A DNA stretch of 64,000 nt from Burkholderia sp. S171 (GCF_009766085.1 NZ_LMUF01000038.1:214845-278844); one strand, 5' to 3'. Positions 18,829 to 28,854 are shown, counted from the stretch's first letter. Made by a program: numbers and translations. Notes: a model not told the origin generated them from the letters alone.

Positions 18829-18885
18829 AACCGAAGCGCGCGGCAAGCGTTCGCGCGTCTTGCGTCGACTCAGCGGGGGACCGAG

Positions 18886-19431
18886 ATGGCGATATCTTTT
18901 TTAAAAGACGCGCGCGGCGCGGCGCTTTCAAGGCCGCGAGGCGAGTCTCGTCTCGCGTCACGGGTTGCGACGCGGATGCTCATGCCCCTGTTCGCGCTCA
19001 TGCTCGTGCTCACGGTTTTACCCGGCTGCAAGTCCGCCGACTCGCGGCCGACCGTGCTCAAGCTGACGCTTTCCGCATCGGCAACCATGAATCGCGACGC
19101 AAGCGGACGGCCCTCGCCCGTCGCGGTGCGCATCTACGAGCTGAAATCGTCCGGCACCATCGATACCGTCGACTTCTTCACGCTGCAGGCGAAAGATCAG
19201 GCCACGCTCGGCACCGACCTCAACACCCGACGCGACTACATGCTGCGTCCCGGCGATGTGCTCAAGCTTGAACAGACCTTGCAACCCGACACGCGTTACG
19301 TGGCGCTTGTCGCCGCTTATCGGGACATCGAGCGCTCGCGCTGGCGCGCGGTGCATCCGGTGGCGCTGCACAAGACGACCGCGTTCGGACTGCGCATCGA
19401 CGATCTCGACGTGACCATCGGGCCGCCATGA
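18886..19431 (+). CDS. tssJ: T6SS outer-membrane lipoprotein TssJ
   Basis: A 181-residue lipoprotein of the T6SS membrane complex that anchors TssM to the outer membrane. A basic N terminus and hydrophobic segment lead to the lipobox LTVLPGC (Cys48). The mature part has the beta-sandwich pattern of TssJ (PVAVRIYELKSSGTIDTVDF and TRYVALVAAYRDIERSRWR). The frame is open upstream, but ATG 18886 has GGGGGA five bases before it and gives a proper lipoprotein signal. It is the first gene of the second rightward block. Confidence 0.92.
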   Translation: MAISFLKDARGAALSRPRGESRLASRVATRMLMPLFALMLVLTVLPGCKSADSRPTVLKLTLSASATMNRDASGRPSPVAVRIYELKSSGTIDTVDFFTLQAKDQATLGTDLNTRRDYMLRPGDVLKLEQTLQPDTRYVALVAAYRDIERSRWRAVHPVALHKTTAFGLRIDDLDVTIGPP

Positions 19432-19516
19432 CGCGAACTGGCGGTGCGTTTCGATCCAGATCGAGCCGGACGGACGATGTTGTTGCAAACCCGCGCCGCT
19501 CTTTCGTTTACCGCAT

Positions 19517-19542
19517 GAATTTAGCGATTGAATTTAGCGATT
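19517..19542 (+). repeat. Tandem 13-bp direct repeat in the tssJ-tssK gap
   Basis: GAATTTAGCGATT occurs twice in immediate succession in the 189-nt non-coding gap between tssJ and tssK. It is AT-rich against its surroundings and could be a regulator site or part of a promoter. Nothing else recognisable lies in this gap. Confidence 0.6.
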
Positions 19543-19620
19543 TAGCCGCGCGTCGCGCGGCAGCACCCGCGGTGCACAAAGCAACGAGCCGCAATCCAGA
19601 CAAGGCAAGGAGGCGTACTC

Positions 19621-21012
19621 ATGACCTGGCACCAACGCGTCATCTGGTCCGAAGGGCTGTTTCTCCAGCCGCATCACCTTCAGCAGCAGGATCGCTTTAT
19701 CGAGCATCAGTTGCGCTCGCATGCCCGCGCGTCCGAGGCGTGGATGTGGGGCACCCTGTCGCTCGCGCTCGATCCGCTCGCGCTGGAGCTCGGCAAGATC
19801 GCGCTGGTCGCCGCCGAAGGACACCTGCCCGACGGCACGCATTTCTCTTTTCCCGACGATGCACCCGCCCCCACGCCGCTCGATATTCCGCCGGATACGC
19901 GTGGCGAAACCGTGCTGCTGGGCGTGCCGATGGCGCGTCCGGGCGCGAAGGAATTCGACATCGGCCAGCGCCTGGCCGATGCGCCGGAAATCACATTCGG
20001 CGCGATCGACGGGAATGGCTACGCGAACGGCCAGCCGCACGGCCTGCGCTATTGCATGAGCGAAGCGGAAGTGACCGACAACGTCGCGGGTTCGAACCAG
20101 GTCGCCCAGATGCAGACCGCGGCGCCGAACCTGCGTCTCATGCTCGAACGCGATGCCACCGCCGCCTACGCCACGATCGGCGTGGCGCGCGTGCTCGAGC
20201 GCGGCGCCGACGGACGCGTGACGCTTGATCCGGGCTTCATTCCGCCGTCGCTCGATGTCGGCCGGCAAGCCGCGCTCGCGGGATGGCTGCGCGAACTGTG
20301 CGCGCTGTTGCGGGCGCAAGGCAATCTGCTCGCGCTGCGCTTTACGGAGGCGCGCGGCGGCGGTGTCGCGGAGATCGTCGACGTCATGTTGCTGATGCTC
20401 GTGAATCGGCACGAAGCACGTGCCGAGCATCTGCAGGAGATGCCGGTCCTGCATCCCGAGCAGCTTTTCGAAGCGATGCGCGAGCTGGCCGGGGAACTCG
20501 CCACCTTTGAATCCCAGCGCCGCCCGGCGAAGCGTGTGGCGTATCGTCACGACGCGCTTGCGGACTGCTTCGGCATGCTGATGAATATGATCCGCGGTGC
20601 ATCCGCCTGGCGCATCCAGCGCGCGGCGCAGCCCATCGAGATTGTCGAGACCGCGCCGGGCCAGCGTCAGGCGACCCTGCACGACCCCGAGCTGCTCAAG
20701 CGCGCGCGCATTGTGTTCGCCGCGCGGGCGCAAATGTCCTCCGAAGCCCTGCGCGTGCGTTTTGCGGCACAGGCGAAGGTCGCGCCCTCGCAGCGGATCC
20801 AGGAGATCGTCACGCTTGCGTTGCCGGGCATCACGCTGCGGGCGTTGTCAACGGTGCCGCCGCAGATTCCTGTGCACGCCGGTTTCGACTATTTCGAACT
20901 GGAACCGGGTGGCGATCTGTGGCGGCAGCTCCAGGAAAGCGGTCAGCTCGCCATGCGGGTGCTCGGCGACTTTCCCGCTCTGGAAGTCGAATGCTGGGCG
21001 GTGCGGCTCTGA
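19621..21012 (+). CDS. tssK: T6SS baseplate-membrane adaptor TssK
   Basis: A 463-residue TssK. The N terminus (VIWSEGLFLQPHHLQQQDRF) and the LGVPMARPG/FGMLMNMIRGA segments are family hallmarks. TssK trimers link the baseplate wedges to TssL/TssM at the inner membrane. AAGGAGG lies 7 nt upstream of the ATG. tssL follows after 43 nt. Confidence 0.95.
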   Translation: MTWHQRVIWSEGLFLQPHHLQQQDRFIEHQLRSHARASEAWMWGTLSLALDPLALELGKIALVAAEGHLPDGTHFSFPDDAPAPTPLDIPPDTRGETVLLGVPMARPGAKEFDIGQRLADAPEITFGAIDGNGYANGQPHGLRYCMSEAEVTDNVAGSNQVAQMQTAAPNLRLMLERDATAAYATIGVARVLERGADGRVTLDPGFIPPSLDVGRQAALAGWLRELCALLRAQGNLLALRFTEARGGGVAEIVDVMLLMLVNRHEARAEHLQEMPVLHPEQLFEAMRELAGELATFESQRRPAKRVAYRHDALADCFGMLMNMIRGASAWRIQRAAQPIEIVETAPGQRQATLHDPELLKRARIVFAARAQMSSEALRVRFAAQAKVAPSQRIQEIVTLALPGITLRALSTVPPQIPVHAGFDYFELEPGGDLWRQLQESGQLAMRVLGDFPALEVECWAVRL

Positions 21013-21055
21013 GCGCCGCTTTCTGTCAGTCAGGATTCCCCTATAAAGGCTTTCC

Positions 21056-22507
21056 ATGATGCACGATGAAAATTTCATCGCTCCGGCCCATCCTGAGCAC
21101 ACCATCGTCAAGCCGAATCCGTCGAGCCGGCTCCACGCGGGCACGCGGCCTTCACCGGAAACACTCGCGGCGAACGGCGGCGCGGGCGGGAGCAAGCCAC
21201 CGTGCGCCTCCGGTGTCGCCGATTTCTCGCACGACCCGCACGACCACTTCAATGATTTCGACGGTATCGGCCGACGCGAACCGGCCTTCACCGCAGGTCT
21301 CGACTTCGATGAGCTGTTCCGCTCGGGCGGCGCGCTCAATCCGCTCGTGCAGGCCTGCGCGCCGCTCATGCAGGCCGCCGCGCAACTGCGCCTGTGCACG
21401 CGCTGCCCCGATCCCGCCGCGCTCAGGGACACGCTCGCGCGCGCGGTGCGCCGTTTCGAGAGCGAAGCGCGTGCGCGCGGCATCACGCACGAAGCGGTGC
21501 TGGCGGCACGCTACATCGTCTGCACGCTGATCGATGAATCGGCATGCAGCACGCCGTGGGGCGCGACCGCGTGGCCGCAATACAGTCTGCTCGTGATGTT
21601 CCACAACGAGGCGCGCGGCGGCAGCAAGGTGTTCCAGTTGCTCACCTGTTTTGCGGAAGATCCGGCGCGCCATATCGACCTGCTCGAACTCGTCGCGCTC
21701 ACGCTTGCGCTCGGTTTCGAGGGCCAGTACCGGGTACACGCGAACGGCCAGCACGCCCTGGATGCGCTGCGCCGCCGTCTCTCCGACCTGATCCGCAAGC
21801 AGCGCGGCGTGCCGCATGCCGAGCTTGCGCCGCATTGGCGGCCGGCAAGCGCGCCGCCGCGCCGCGTCAGCGACGTGGTGCCGTCGTGGCTCGTCGCGGC
21901 GGCCATGGCGCTCGCGCTCGCGGCGGTGTTCGTCGGCTTCGATGTATCGATCAACCGCGCGTCGGATCCGGTGTTCGCCCATATCGCCGCCATTCGTTCG
22001 CTGAACGCGCCCGGCGAACCCAGTGAACCCGCGACCGGCGCCGCGCCGTTCGCGCACGCGGCGCCCGCCGCCGGCGCCGCGCGCCTGGCCGGCCTGCTCG
22101 CGCCGGACATTGCCGCGGGGCACATCAGCATCGCGTCGCGGCCGGGCCGCTCTGTCATCACGCTCGCCGGCGACGCGGACTTCGCGCCCGGCAGCGCCAC
22201 GCTCGACCCGTCCGCCGAGGCGCTGGTGGGCCGCATCGGCGAGGCGCTCAAGGTGTTGCCCGGCAAGATCCTGGTCGGCGGGCATACCGACAGCATCGCC
22301 ATCCATTCGGCCCGCTACGCGTCGAACTGGCAGCTCTCGCGCGAGCGCGCGGAACGCGTGCGCGCGGTCATCGTCACGACGCTCGATGCGGCCCGCGTCG
22401 AGGCGCAAGGTTTTGGCGCGACCGAACCCGTCACCGGCAACGACACGCCCGCCGGACGCGCCCGCAACCGTCGCGTCGAGATCACGCTGTTCGCGCAGCC
22501 GGGCTGA
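21056..22507 (+). CDS. tssL: T6SS inner-membrane protein TssL with fused OmpA peptidoglycan-binding domain
   Basis: A 483-residue DotU/IcmH-family protein. A disordered N terminus of about 85 residues precedes the cytoplasmic DotU domain (LDFDELFRSGGALNPLVQA, IDESACSTPWG). One transmembrane helix (about 278-300, PSWLVAAAMALALAAVF) follows. The periplasmic OmpA-like domain (about 360-480) has VGGHTDS and NWQLSRERAERV. The OmpA part anchors the apparatus to peptidoglycan, so no separate TagL is needed. A second ATG at 21059 is possible. Confidence 0.95.
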   Translation: MMHDENFIAPAHPEHTIVKPNPSSRLHAGTRPSPETLAANGGAGGSKPPCASGVADFSHDPHDHFNDFDGIGRREPAFTAGLDFDELFRSGGALNPLVQACAPLMQAAAQLRLCTRCPDPAALRDTLARAVRRFESEARARGITHEAVLAARYIVCTLIDESACSTPWGATAWPQYSLLVMFHNEARGGSKVFQLLTCFAEDPARHIDLLELVALTLALGFEGQYRVHANGQHALDALRRRLSDLIRKQRGVPHAELAPHWRPASAPPRRVSDVVPSWLVAAAMALALAAVFVGFDVSINRASDPVFAHIAAIRSLNAPGEPSEPATGAAPFAHAAPAAGAARLAGLLAPDIAAGHISIASRPGRSVITLAGDADFAPGSATLDPSAEALVGRIGEALKVLPGKILVGGHTDSIAIHSARYASNWQLSRERAERVRAVIVTTLDAARVEAQGFGATEPVTGNDTPAGRARNRRVEITLFAQPG

Positions 22508-22557
22508 GCGCACCGGCCGGCGCCCGCACCGTTCGCACCGATATCAGGAGAATCACC

Positions 22558-25500
22558 GTGCTCAAGAAGATCGCATCGATCCTGTTTCATCCGCTGTTGC
22601 TGATCGCGCTCGCGCTCGGCATGACCGGCGCGCTGATCTGGTGGATCGGCCCGCTCATCGCGATCGGCGCGCCCGATCCGTACCGTCCGCTGGACAGCGA
22701 ACGGGCACGAGGCATCACGATCGGCGTGCTTGTGCTGGTGGTGGTGTTGCGCGGGCTCTGGCTGGTCGCGCGCGCGATCTGGCGCAATCATGTGCTGGCG
22801 GCCGGACTCGTCGGACGAGCCGCGCACGAAGCGCCGCAGGCGCACGCCGAGCCTGAGCCGGGCGCGGAAGAGATTGTGGAACTGGGGCGGCGTTTCGACC
22901 GCGCGGTCGCGGCGCTGCGCGAAGCCCGCGTGAACGCGGCGGGCGGCCGGCCCGGGTGGCGCGACTGGCTTTCGATGTCCGGGCGGCAGTATCTTTACCG
23001 GTTGCCGTGGTATGTGCTGATCGGCGCGCCGGGCTCGGGCAAGACCACCGTGCTCGAATACTCGGGCCTGCAGTTTCCGCTTGCTGACACGCTCACTGAC
23101 AAGCTCGCAGACACGCGCCGTCCGGCGCCGGCCGCGCCGGGGGGCGGCTGGCATGCGAGCCGTATCGACGGAATCGGCGGAACGCGCCATTGCGACTGGT
23201 GGTTCACCGACCGCGCCGTGCTGATCGACACCGCCGGCCGCTATACGACGCAGGAAAGCGACCGGCGCGCCGACGCCGCCGCATGGCACGGGTTCCTGTC
23301 GCTGCTCAGGCGCACGCGTCCGCGCGAGCCGATCAACGGCGTGCTGCTCGCCGTGAGCGTGGCCGAATTGCTGGAGGCGGACGACGCGCAGCGCGCGCTC
23401 ACCGCCGCCGCGCTGCGCGCACGCATCCACGAACTGTGCGCGCATTTGCGCACGCGTTTTCCGGTGTACGTGCTCGTCACCAAGGCGGACCTGCTGCCGG
23501 GTTTCACCGAGTTCTTCGCCGACCTCGACAGCGACGCCCGCGCGCAGGTGTTCGGCTTCACGCTTCCGCTTGAACACGCCACACCCGCCGCCGCACCTGC
23601 GCCGCAGCAAAACCTTGCGGCGCAGGTGCGTCAGGAGCTGGAAGCACTCGACGCTCGCCTGGTCGCGCGCGTGCTGGCGCGTACGGATCAGGAGCCGAAT
23701 GTTGCGGCGCGCGCCGCGATCATCGGTTTTCCTCAGCAGTTCGCGGCGTTCCGGCCGCTGCTCGAAACCTTCCTCGCCGATGTCTTCATCCAATCCCCGG
23801 CGCGCGACGCGGCGTTCATGCGCGGCGTCTATATCACGAGCGGCACGCAGCGAGGCGCACCGATCGACCGCGTGCTCGCCACGCTCAAGGACGCGCTGCG
23901 GCTGGAACGCGCCGCGCCACGGCCGCTCAGGACCGCCGCGCGCAGCTTCTTCGTGCGTCGCATGCTGACCGAGGTCGTGTTCGCGGAGCAAGGTCTCGCG
24001 GGCAGCAATCTTCAATGGATGCGCCGGCGCCATCTCCTGCGCCTGGCCGGCCTCGCCGCGATGGGACTCGCCGCCGCGCTCGCGGTGAGCCTGTGGAGCG
24101 TGAGCTATCTGCGCAACCGCACCTATGTTGCCGCCGTCGACCAGGCCGCGCATACGCTCGGCGCGCAGGCCGCGGCGCTCGGCAACAGCAACGGCAACGT
24201 CAGCGACGCCGCGCATCTGACGCGTGCCCTGACGCTGCTTTCGGTCGCGCGCGCGCTCGCCTCGGCGCCGCCCATCGACGCCGCGCATGCGCCGTTGACG
24301 ATGCAATGGGGCGTATGGCAGGGAGCCAAGCTCGATGACGCGGCTCAAGCGACCTATGCGAGCCTGCTCGACGGCTGGCTGCTGCCGTACCTGTCAGCAC
24401 GTGCGGAAGTAAACTTGCGCGAGGCCGCGCGCGGCACGTCCGCGCAAGCCTACGACGCGCTGAAGACCTATGTATCGCTCTTCGAGACGCAGCATCAGGA
24501 CAGCGCGGCGCTGCGCACCTGGCTGCTCGCCGACGCGAACCGCTTGCCCGGCGCGCAGCCGGGCGGTACGGATCGCCAGGCGCTCGGCAAGCACGTCGAT
24601 GCCCTGTTCGAACACGGCGCTGTCCACTCGAGCCGGCCGTTCGACGCACCCCTCGTCGCGGCGACACGCGCGCGGCTGCTGCGCGTGGCGCTCGACCAGC
24701 AGGTGTACGAGCGCATCAGAACCGCCGGCGTGGACAACGGCTGCACGCCGTTCACGATCGCGCGCGCGGGTGGCCCGAATGCGCCGCTGGTCTTCGAGCG
24801 CGTGAATGGCGCACCGCTCACCGAGGGCGTGCCGGGCCTATATACCCGGGAGTGTTTTTACGGCCCCTTCCTCGGCGCGATCGACAAATATGCGAAAGAC
24901 GTGCACGACGAGGCGTCATGGGTGCTCGGACCGGGCGCGTCGGGTCCGGACAGCGCACCCGAGGCACTGAAGACAGGTGTGCGGCGCCTCTATGCGCAGG
25001 ACTACATCCGCGAGTGGGAGAACTATCTCGGCAGCATTCGCCTCGTACCGGTGCAGGACCTCGCGCAAAGCGCGCAGCGGGCGCGCTTGCTGGCGGCGCC
25101 GGACTCGCCGCTGCTCGCTTTCGTGCGTGAGGCGGCGCGCGAAACCGCGCTGTCGGACGCGCCCAAGGGTGCGCCCTCGCTCACCGAGCGGGCCGGCCAG
25201 ACCTTTCACGCCATCGGCAACACCGTGCAGCAGCACTTGGGGGGAGCGGCGGCATCGGAGGCGTCGGTGGCATCCGCGCCCGGTCCGGAACAAGACGTCG
25301 ACACTCGTTTCTACCGTCTGCATGCCCTCGTCGATGCGTCCGCGCCCGGCCAACCTGCGCCGATCGTCGCCGCGATGGCGCTGCTCAACGAGGTCTACGT
25401 CTATTTGAGCGCGCTCGACGGCGCCATGCAGCAGAAAGTCGCGCCACCCAGCTCGGACGTGCTCGCGCGGCTGGGCGCGCTCGCCGGGCAATTGCCCGAG

Positions 25501-26268
25501 CCGCTCCGCACGCTACTCATCCAGCTCGGGCAGAGCGGCGCGCAGCGCGCGCAGGAGACGAAGCGCGGCATTGCATCGAACGATCTCAGGTCGCTCACGG
25601 CATGGTGCAAGCGGGTCGTCGACGGGCGCTATCCGTTCGATCCGTCCGCGCGCGCCGAGGTGCCGCCGCAGGATTTCGACACGCTCTTCGCGCCCAACGG
25701 CAGGCTTGACACGTTCTTCCAGAAGAGCCTTGCCGCCGATGTCGATACCTCGGCGCATCCATGGGCCTACAAGAAGGTCGACGGCAGCGCGAGCGCGGCG
25801 AACGCCGCGGGGCTCGCCGATTTCGAGCGCGCCGCGACCATCCGCGCGGTGTTTTTCGCGGCGGGCAGCCCGACATCCGTGCTGTCCCTGAGCTTCAAGC
25901 CCGTCGAGATGGACCCGTCGATTCTGCAGTTCACGCTCGACATCGACGGGCAGCTCGTCAGCTACGCGCACGGCCCGCAACTCGCGACTCCCGTGCAGTG
26001 GCCCGCCGCGCACGGCGCCTCGCGTGTCAGCGTGCAGCTCACGCCGGCGCCCGGCAGCGATGCCGGCCCGCTCTCCTATGACGGACCCTGGGCGCTCTTT
26101 CGCATGCTCGATCGCATGAAGATCGAACCCACCGCGCAGCCGGAGCGTTTTTTCGCGACCTTCGACGTCGAAGGGCGGCAGGTGCGCCTGGAAGTGTCAG
26201 CGGCCAGCGTGCAGAGCCCGTTCGGTCTCGCGGAGTTGCGCGCGTTCCGATGCCCGGAGGGACTATGA
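22558..26268 (+). CDS. tssM: T6SS inner-membrane scaffold TssM (IcmF)
   Basis: A 1236-residue IcmF-family protein that spans from inner membrane to TssJ. Two N-terminal transmembrane helices (FHPLLLIALALGMTGALIWW and IGVLVLVVVLRGLWLV), a cytoplasmic GTPase-like domain with Walker A GAPGSGKTT (156-164) and a third helix near 495 precede a large periplasmic domain. The start is GTG at 22558 with AGGAG 7 nt upstream. The stop overlaps the tagF ATG. Confidence 0.95.
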   Translation: MLKKIASILFHPLLLIALALGMTGALIWWIGPLIAIGAPDPYRPLDSERARGITIGVLVLVVVLRGLWLVARAIWRNHVLAAGLVGRAAHEAPQAHAEPEPGAEEIVELGRRFDRAVAALREARVNAAGGRPGWRDWLSMSGRQYLYRLPWYVLIGAPGSGKTTVLEYSGLQFPLADTLTDKLADTRRPAPAAPGGGWHASRIDGIGGTRHCDWWFTDRAVLIDTAGRYTTQESDRRADAAAWHGFLSLLRRTRPREPINGVLLAVSVAELLEADDAQRALTAAALRARIHELCAHLRTRFPVYVLVTKADLLPGFTEFFADLDSDARAQVFGFTLPLEHATPAAAPAPQQNLAAQVRQELEALDARLVARVLARTDQEPNVAARAAIIGFPQQFAAFRPLLETFLADVFIQSPARDAAFMRGVYITSGTQRGAPIDRVLATLKDALRLERAAPRPLRTAARSFFVRRMLTEVVFAEQGLAGSNLQWMRRRHLLRLAGLAAMGLAAALAVSLWSVSYLRNRTYVAAVDQAAHTLGAQAAALGNSNGNVSDAAHLTRALTLLSVARALASAPPIDAAHAPLTMQWGVWQGAKLDDAAQATYASLLDGWLLPYLSARAEVNLREAARGTSAQAYDALKTYVSLFETQHQDSAALRTWLLADANRLPGAQPGGTDRQALGKHVDALFEHGAVHSSRPFDAPLVAATRARLLRVALDQQVYERIRTAGVDNGCTPFTIARAGGPNAPLVFERVNGAPLTEGVPGLYTRECFYGPFLGAIDKYAKDVHDEASWVLGPGASGPDSAPEALKTGVRRLYAQDYIREWENYLGSIRLVPVQDLAQSAQRARLLAAPDSPLLAFVREAARETALSDAPKGAPSLTERAGQTFHAIGNTVQQHLGGAAASEASVASAPGPEQDVDTRFYRLHALVDASAPGQPAPIVAAMALLNEVYVYLSALDGAMQQKVAPPSSDVLARLGALAGQLPEPLRTLLIQLGQSGAQRAQETKRGIASNDLRSLTAWCKRVVDGRYPFDPSARAEVPPQDFDTLFAPNGRLDTFFQKSLAADVDTSAHPWAYKKVDGSASAANAAGLADFERAATIRAVFFAAGSPTSVLSLSFKPVEMDPSILQFTLDIDGQLVSYAHGPQLATPVQWPAAHGASRVSVQLTPAPGSDAGPLSYDGPWALFRMLDRMKIEPTAQPERFFATFDVEGRQVRLEVSAASVQSPFGLAELRAFRCPEGL

Positions 26269-26972
26269 GTTCGCTCGATCCGGCCGGCGCACCCGAAGCG
26301 GGCGAGCCGCGCGCGCCCGGCTGGTACGGCAAGCTGCCCGCGCTCGGCGACTTTGCGTCGCGCCGGCTGCCGGCGCGATTTGTCGCGTCGTGGGACCGCT
26401 GGCTCGCGCAGGGTCTGGCGTCGAGCCGGGAGCGCCTCGGCGACGCCTGGCTCGACGCTTATCTGACGAGTCCGGTATGGCGCTTCTTCCTGATGCCGGG
26501 CGCGCTCGCATCCGCAGATAAAGACAGCGAGGCGTGCTGGAGCGGTGTGGTCATGCCGTCGGTGGACAGCGTGGGACGCTATTTCCCGCTCACCATCGCC
26601 GCGCCGTTCCAGGCCGCGCCCGTGCGCAGCGACGCGCTCGCCGACCTGTGGCGCTGGCTCGGCGAGATCGAACGGATCGCGCTCGCGGTGCTGCGCTTCG
26701 ATCAGCCGGTGGCATGGCTCGAAGCACAACTGGCGCTGCGTCCGCCACCTGATGGCCGGCCGGCGCACGGCTCGCTGTATCGTGGCGCGCTGCTTGACGA
26801 GCTCAGCATCTGGGCAGCGCTCGCACCCGGCGCGGACTCGCGTCCTGACTTGCTCCCTGACTCGGCTCCTGACCTGCTCCCCGGCCCCGCCGCCGCGCAT
26901 GCGCTGTGGGTGGCGCCCGGCCTGCCGGACGCCGAGCTTTTCGTCGCCATGCTCACGGACGGACGGCCATGA
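26265..26972 (+). CDS. tagF: T6SS-associated protein TagF (ImpM)
   Basis: A 235-residue TagF/ImpM-family protein. The diagnostic N-terminal segment is WYGKLPALGDFASRRLP, followed by WRFFLMPG and MPSVDSVGRYFPLTIAA. TagF is a post-translational repressor of T6SS in Pseudomonas, acting with the PpkA/Fha pathway. ATG 26265 has GGAGGG upstream and overlaps the tssM stop as ATGA; a start five codons earlier is also open. The stop overlaps the next gene in the same way. Confidence 0.93.
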   Translation: MSSLDPAGAPEAGEPRAPGWYGKLPALGDFASRRLPARFVASWDRWLAQGLASSRERLGDAWLDAYLTSPVWRFFLMPGALASADKDSEACWSGVVMPSVDSVGRYFPLTIAAPFQAAPVRSDALADLWRWLGEIERIALAVLRFDQPVAWLEAQLALRPPPDGRPAHGSLYRGALLDELSIWAALAPGADSRPDLLPDSAPDLLPGPAAAHALWVAPGLPDAELFVAMLTDGRP

Positions 26973-28819
26973 ATTCCGATGCTTACGACAAGACGATCAT
27001 CGTCTCCTCGCCGGGTCGGGGTAACGGCGCACTGCCGCCAGCGAGACCGCCCACGGCGCGCGCGGCCTCGCACCCCGGCAGCTCGGGCAACGCGTTGACG
27101 CCCGGCACGCGGCTCGCCGAATTCGAGATCGTTTCGCTGATCGGCGAAGGCGGCTTCGGCATCGTCTATCTCGCGCGTGATATCTCGCTGCATCGCAATG
27201 TCGCGATCAAGGAGTACATGCCCGCGATGCTCGCCTCGCGCATCGGCATGACGAACGTCGAAGTGAAATCCGAGCGGCACGCGGACGCGTTCGACATGGG
27301 GCTGAAAAGCTTCATCAACGAGGCGCGTCTGCTGGCGCACTTCGACCATCCGTCGCTCGTGAAGGTCTTCCGTTTCTGGGAAGGTCACGGCACGGCCTAC
27401 ATGGCGATGCCCTACTACGAAGGCGCGACCCTGCTCGATACCCTGCGCGCCATGCGCGAGCCGCCCGGCGAAGCGTGGCTGCGCGCCGTGCTCGAACCGC
27501 TCGTCGATGCGATCGGCGCGCTTCATCGGGAACATTGCTGGCATCGCGACATCGCCCCGGACAACGTCATGCTGCTTGCTGGCAGCGGCCGGCCCGTGCT
27601 GCTCGATTTCGGCTCCGCGCGGCGCGTGATCGGCGACATGACGCAAGCGCTCACCGCTTTCCTGAAGCCGGGTTATGCGCCTATCGAACAGTACGCCGAA
27701 GTACCTTCGCTGCGACAAGGGCCGTGGAGCGACGTCTACGCGCTCGGCGCGCTCGGTTATTTCGCCATCCTCGGCAAGACGCCGCCGCCGGCCGTGGCCC
27801 GGATCGTCGAGGACGGCTTCGTGCCGCTCGCGCGAGCCGCGCCATCCGGCTATTCGGCCGCGCTCCTCAGAACCTTCGACGAAGCGCTGGTGCTGTGGCC
27901 GGCCGAGCGCACGCGCAGTATCGAGGCGTTCGCGGCCAACCTGGACGCGGGAGACGGCGCGGCGCGTGGGGAGCGTGGGGAGCGAAAGCGGCGAGCGGAC
28001 AAAGCGATGGGAAAAGTAGCGGACACATCGCACGGCATCTCAACGATGCGTCTCCTCGCGCGTCCGCGTACCGCGATTGCGCTGGCGGCCGTGGCGCTCA
28101 CGGGGGCGTTGCTGGTCGGGCCAAACCCGGTGGAGCGCGGGGGCGCACCGCCCGATACGATCGTCGAGCCGGCCCGATCGAATGCGGCGCCGCTGAGTCC
28201 ATCGGCACCGGCCGTGCAGCATGAAGCGCATGAAGCGCACGAAGCGCATGAACCGCATGAATCGCACGAACCAGCCGTGCATCAAACGCCGCCGGTTCGC
28301 TGGACGCCGCTCGCCGAACTCGAGCGCATAGCGCTGCACGCCGATGCATCGATACGCGTTCGCGCCGACCCGCCGTCCACGCGTGCCATCGCCGATCGGG
28401 ACCGGCTTCAGCTTACGCTCACGAGTTCGCAGGACGGCTACGTCTATCTCTTTCTCGTCGATGCAAACGGCAAGTACCAGATGCTCTTTCCGAACGAGAT
28501 CGACCAGGACAACGCAATCGCGGCGGGTCGCCCGCTCGTGTTGCCCAAGCCGCGATGGGCGACCGTCATTGGCGAGCCGTTCGGTGACCTGCACGTCTTC
28601 GTGCTGGTGTCGCGCTCGCGGCGCGCGTTCGACACCTCGCTGCTCACACAGGATTCGGTGTTCGGCGTATTCGACCCGGCACGCGCGCCGGCCACGCTGT
28701 CGGCCGATTCGGCATCGCCCTATGCGGGGCGGCCGGAGTGTGGCAAGCAAGAGCCGTCCTGTCCCGATGAATACGGTGTCGCGCACTTCAAAATCGACGT
28801 CGTCCGCTCGTCCAGATGA
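26969..28819 (+). CDS. ppkA: T6SS serine/threonine kinase PpkA with C-terminal DUF4384
   Basis: A 616-residue membrane kinase. The catalytic domain (about 50-320) has the glycine loop GEGGFGIVY (59 onward), Lys81 in VAIKEYM, HRDIAPDN (Asp194) and DFG (Asp213). A transmembrane helix at about 367-387 follows. A His-Glu-rich linker leads to a periplasmic DUF4384 domain (LTLTSSQDGYVYLFLVDANG). It should phosphorylate the FHA protein at 4.9 kb and be opposed by PppA. The ATG overlaps the tagF stop (ATGA). Confidence 0.93.
   Translation: MNSDAYDKTIIVSSPGRGNGALPPARPPTARAASHPGSSGNALTPGTRLAEFEIVSLIGEGGFGIVYLARDISLHRNVAIKEYMPAMLASRIGMTNVEVKSERHADAFDMGLKSFINEARLLAHFDHPSLVKVFRFWEGHGTAYMAMPYYEGATLLDTLRAMREPPGEAWLRAVLEPLVDAIGALHREHCWHRDIAPDNVMLLAGSGRPVLLDFGSARRVIGDMTQALTAFLKPGYAPIEQYAEVPSLRQGPWSDVYALGALGYFAILGKTPPPAVARIVEDGFVPLARAAPSGYSAALLRTFDEALVLWPAERTRSIEAFAANLDAGDGAARGERGERKRRADKAMGKVADTSHGISTMRLLARPRTAIALAAVALTGALLVGPNPVERGGAPPDTIVEPARSNAAPLSPSAPAVQHEAHEAHEAHEPHESHEPAVHQTPPVRWTPLAELERIALHADASIRVRADPPSTRAIADRDRLQLTLTSSQDGYVYLFLVDANGKYQMLFPNEIDQDNAIAAGRPLVLPKPRWATVIGEPFGDLHVFVLVSRSRRAFDTSLLTQDSVFGVFDPARAPATLSADSASPYAGRPECGKQEPSCPDEYGVAHFKIDVVRSSR
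28220..28273 (+). repeat. 9-bp tandem repeat coding for His-Glu-Ala/Pro/Ser units
   Basis: Six 9-bp units (CATGAAGCG type) encode HEA, HEA, HEA, HEP, HES, HEP in the periplasmic linker of the kinase. The cluster of six histidines and six glutamates could bind metal, but a neutral repeat expansion is equally possible. Confidence 0.85.
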
Positions 28820-28854
28820 TCGTGAGCCGCCTTTTTTTCCGCAACGAGGACACG

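Noticed and set aside
20090..20104. GGTTCGAACC-like T-arm signal suggesting a tRNA
   Set aside because: It lies inside tssK and no cloverleaf arms are present around it.
22315..24348. 677-codon frame antisense to tssL and tssM
   Set aside because: Composition is Arg/Ala/Gln-rich and it opposes clear T6SS genes, so it is a shadow frame.
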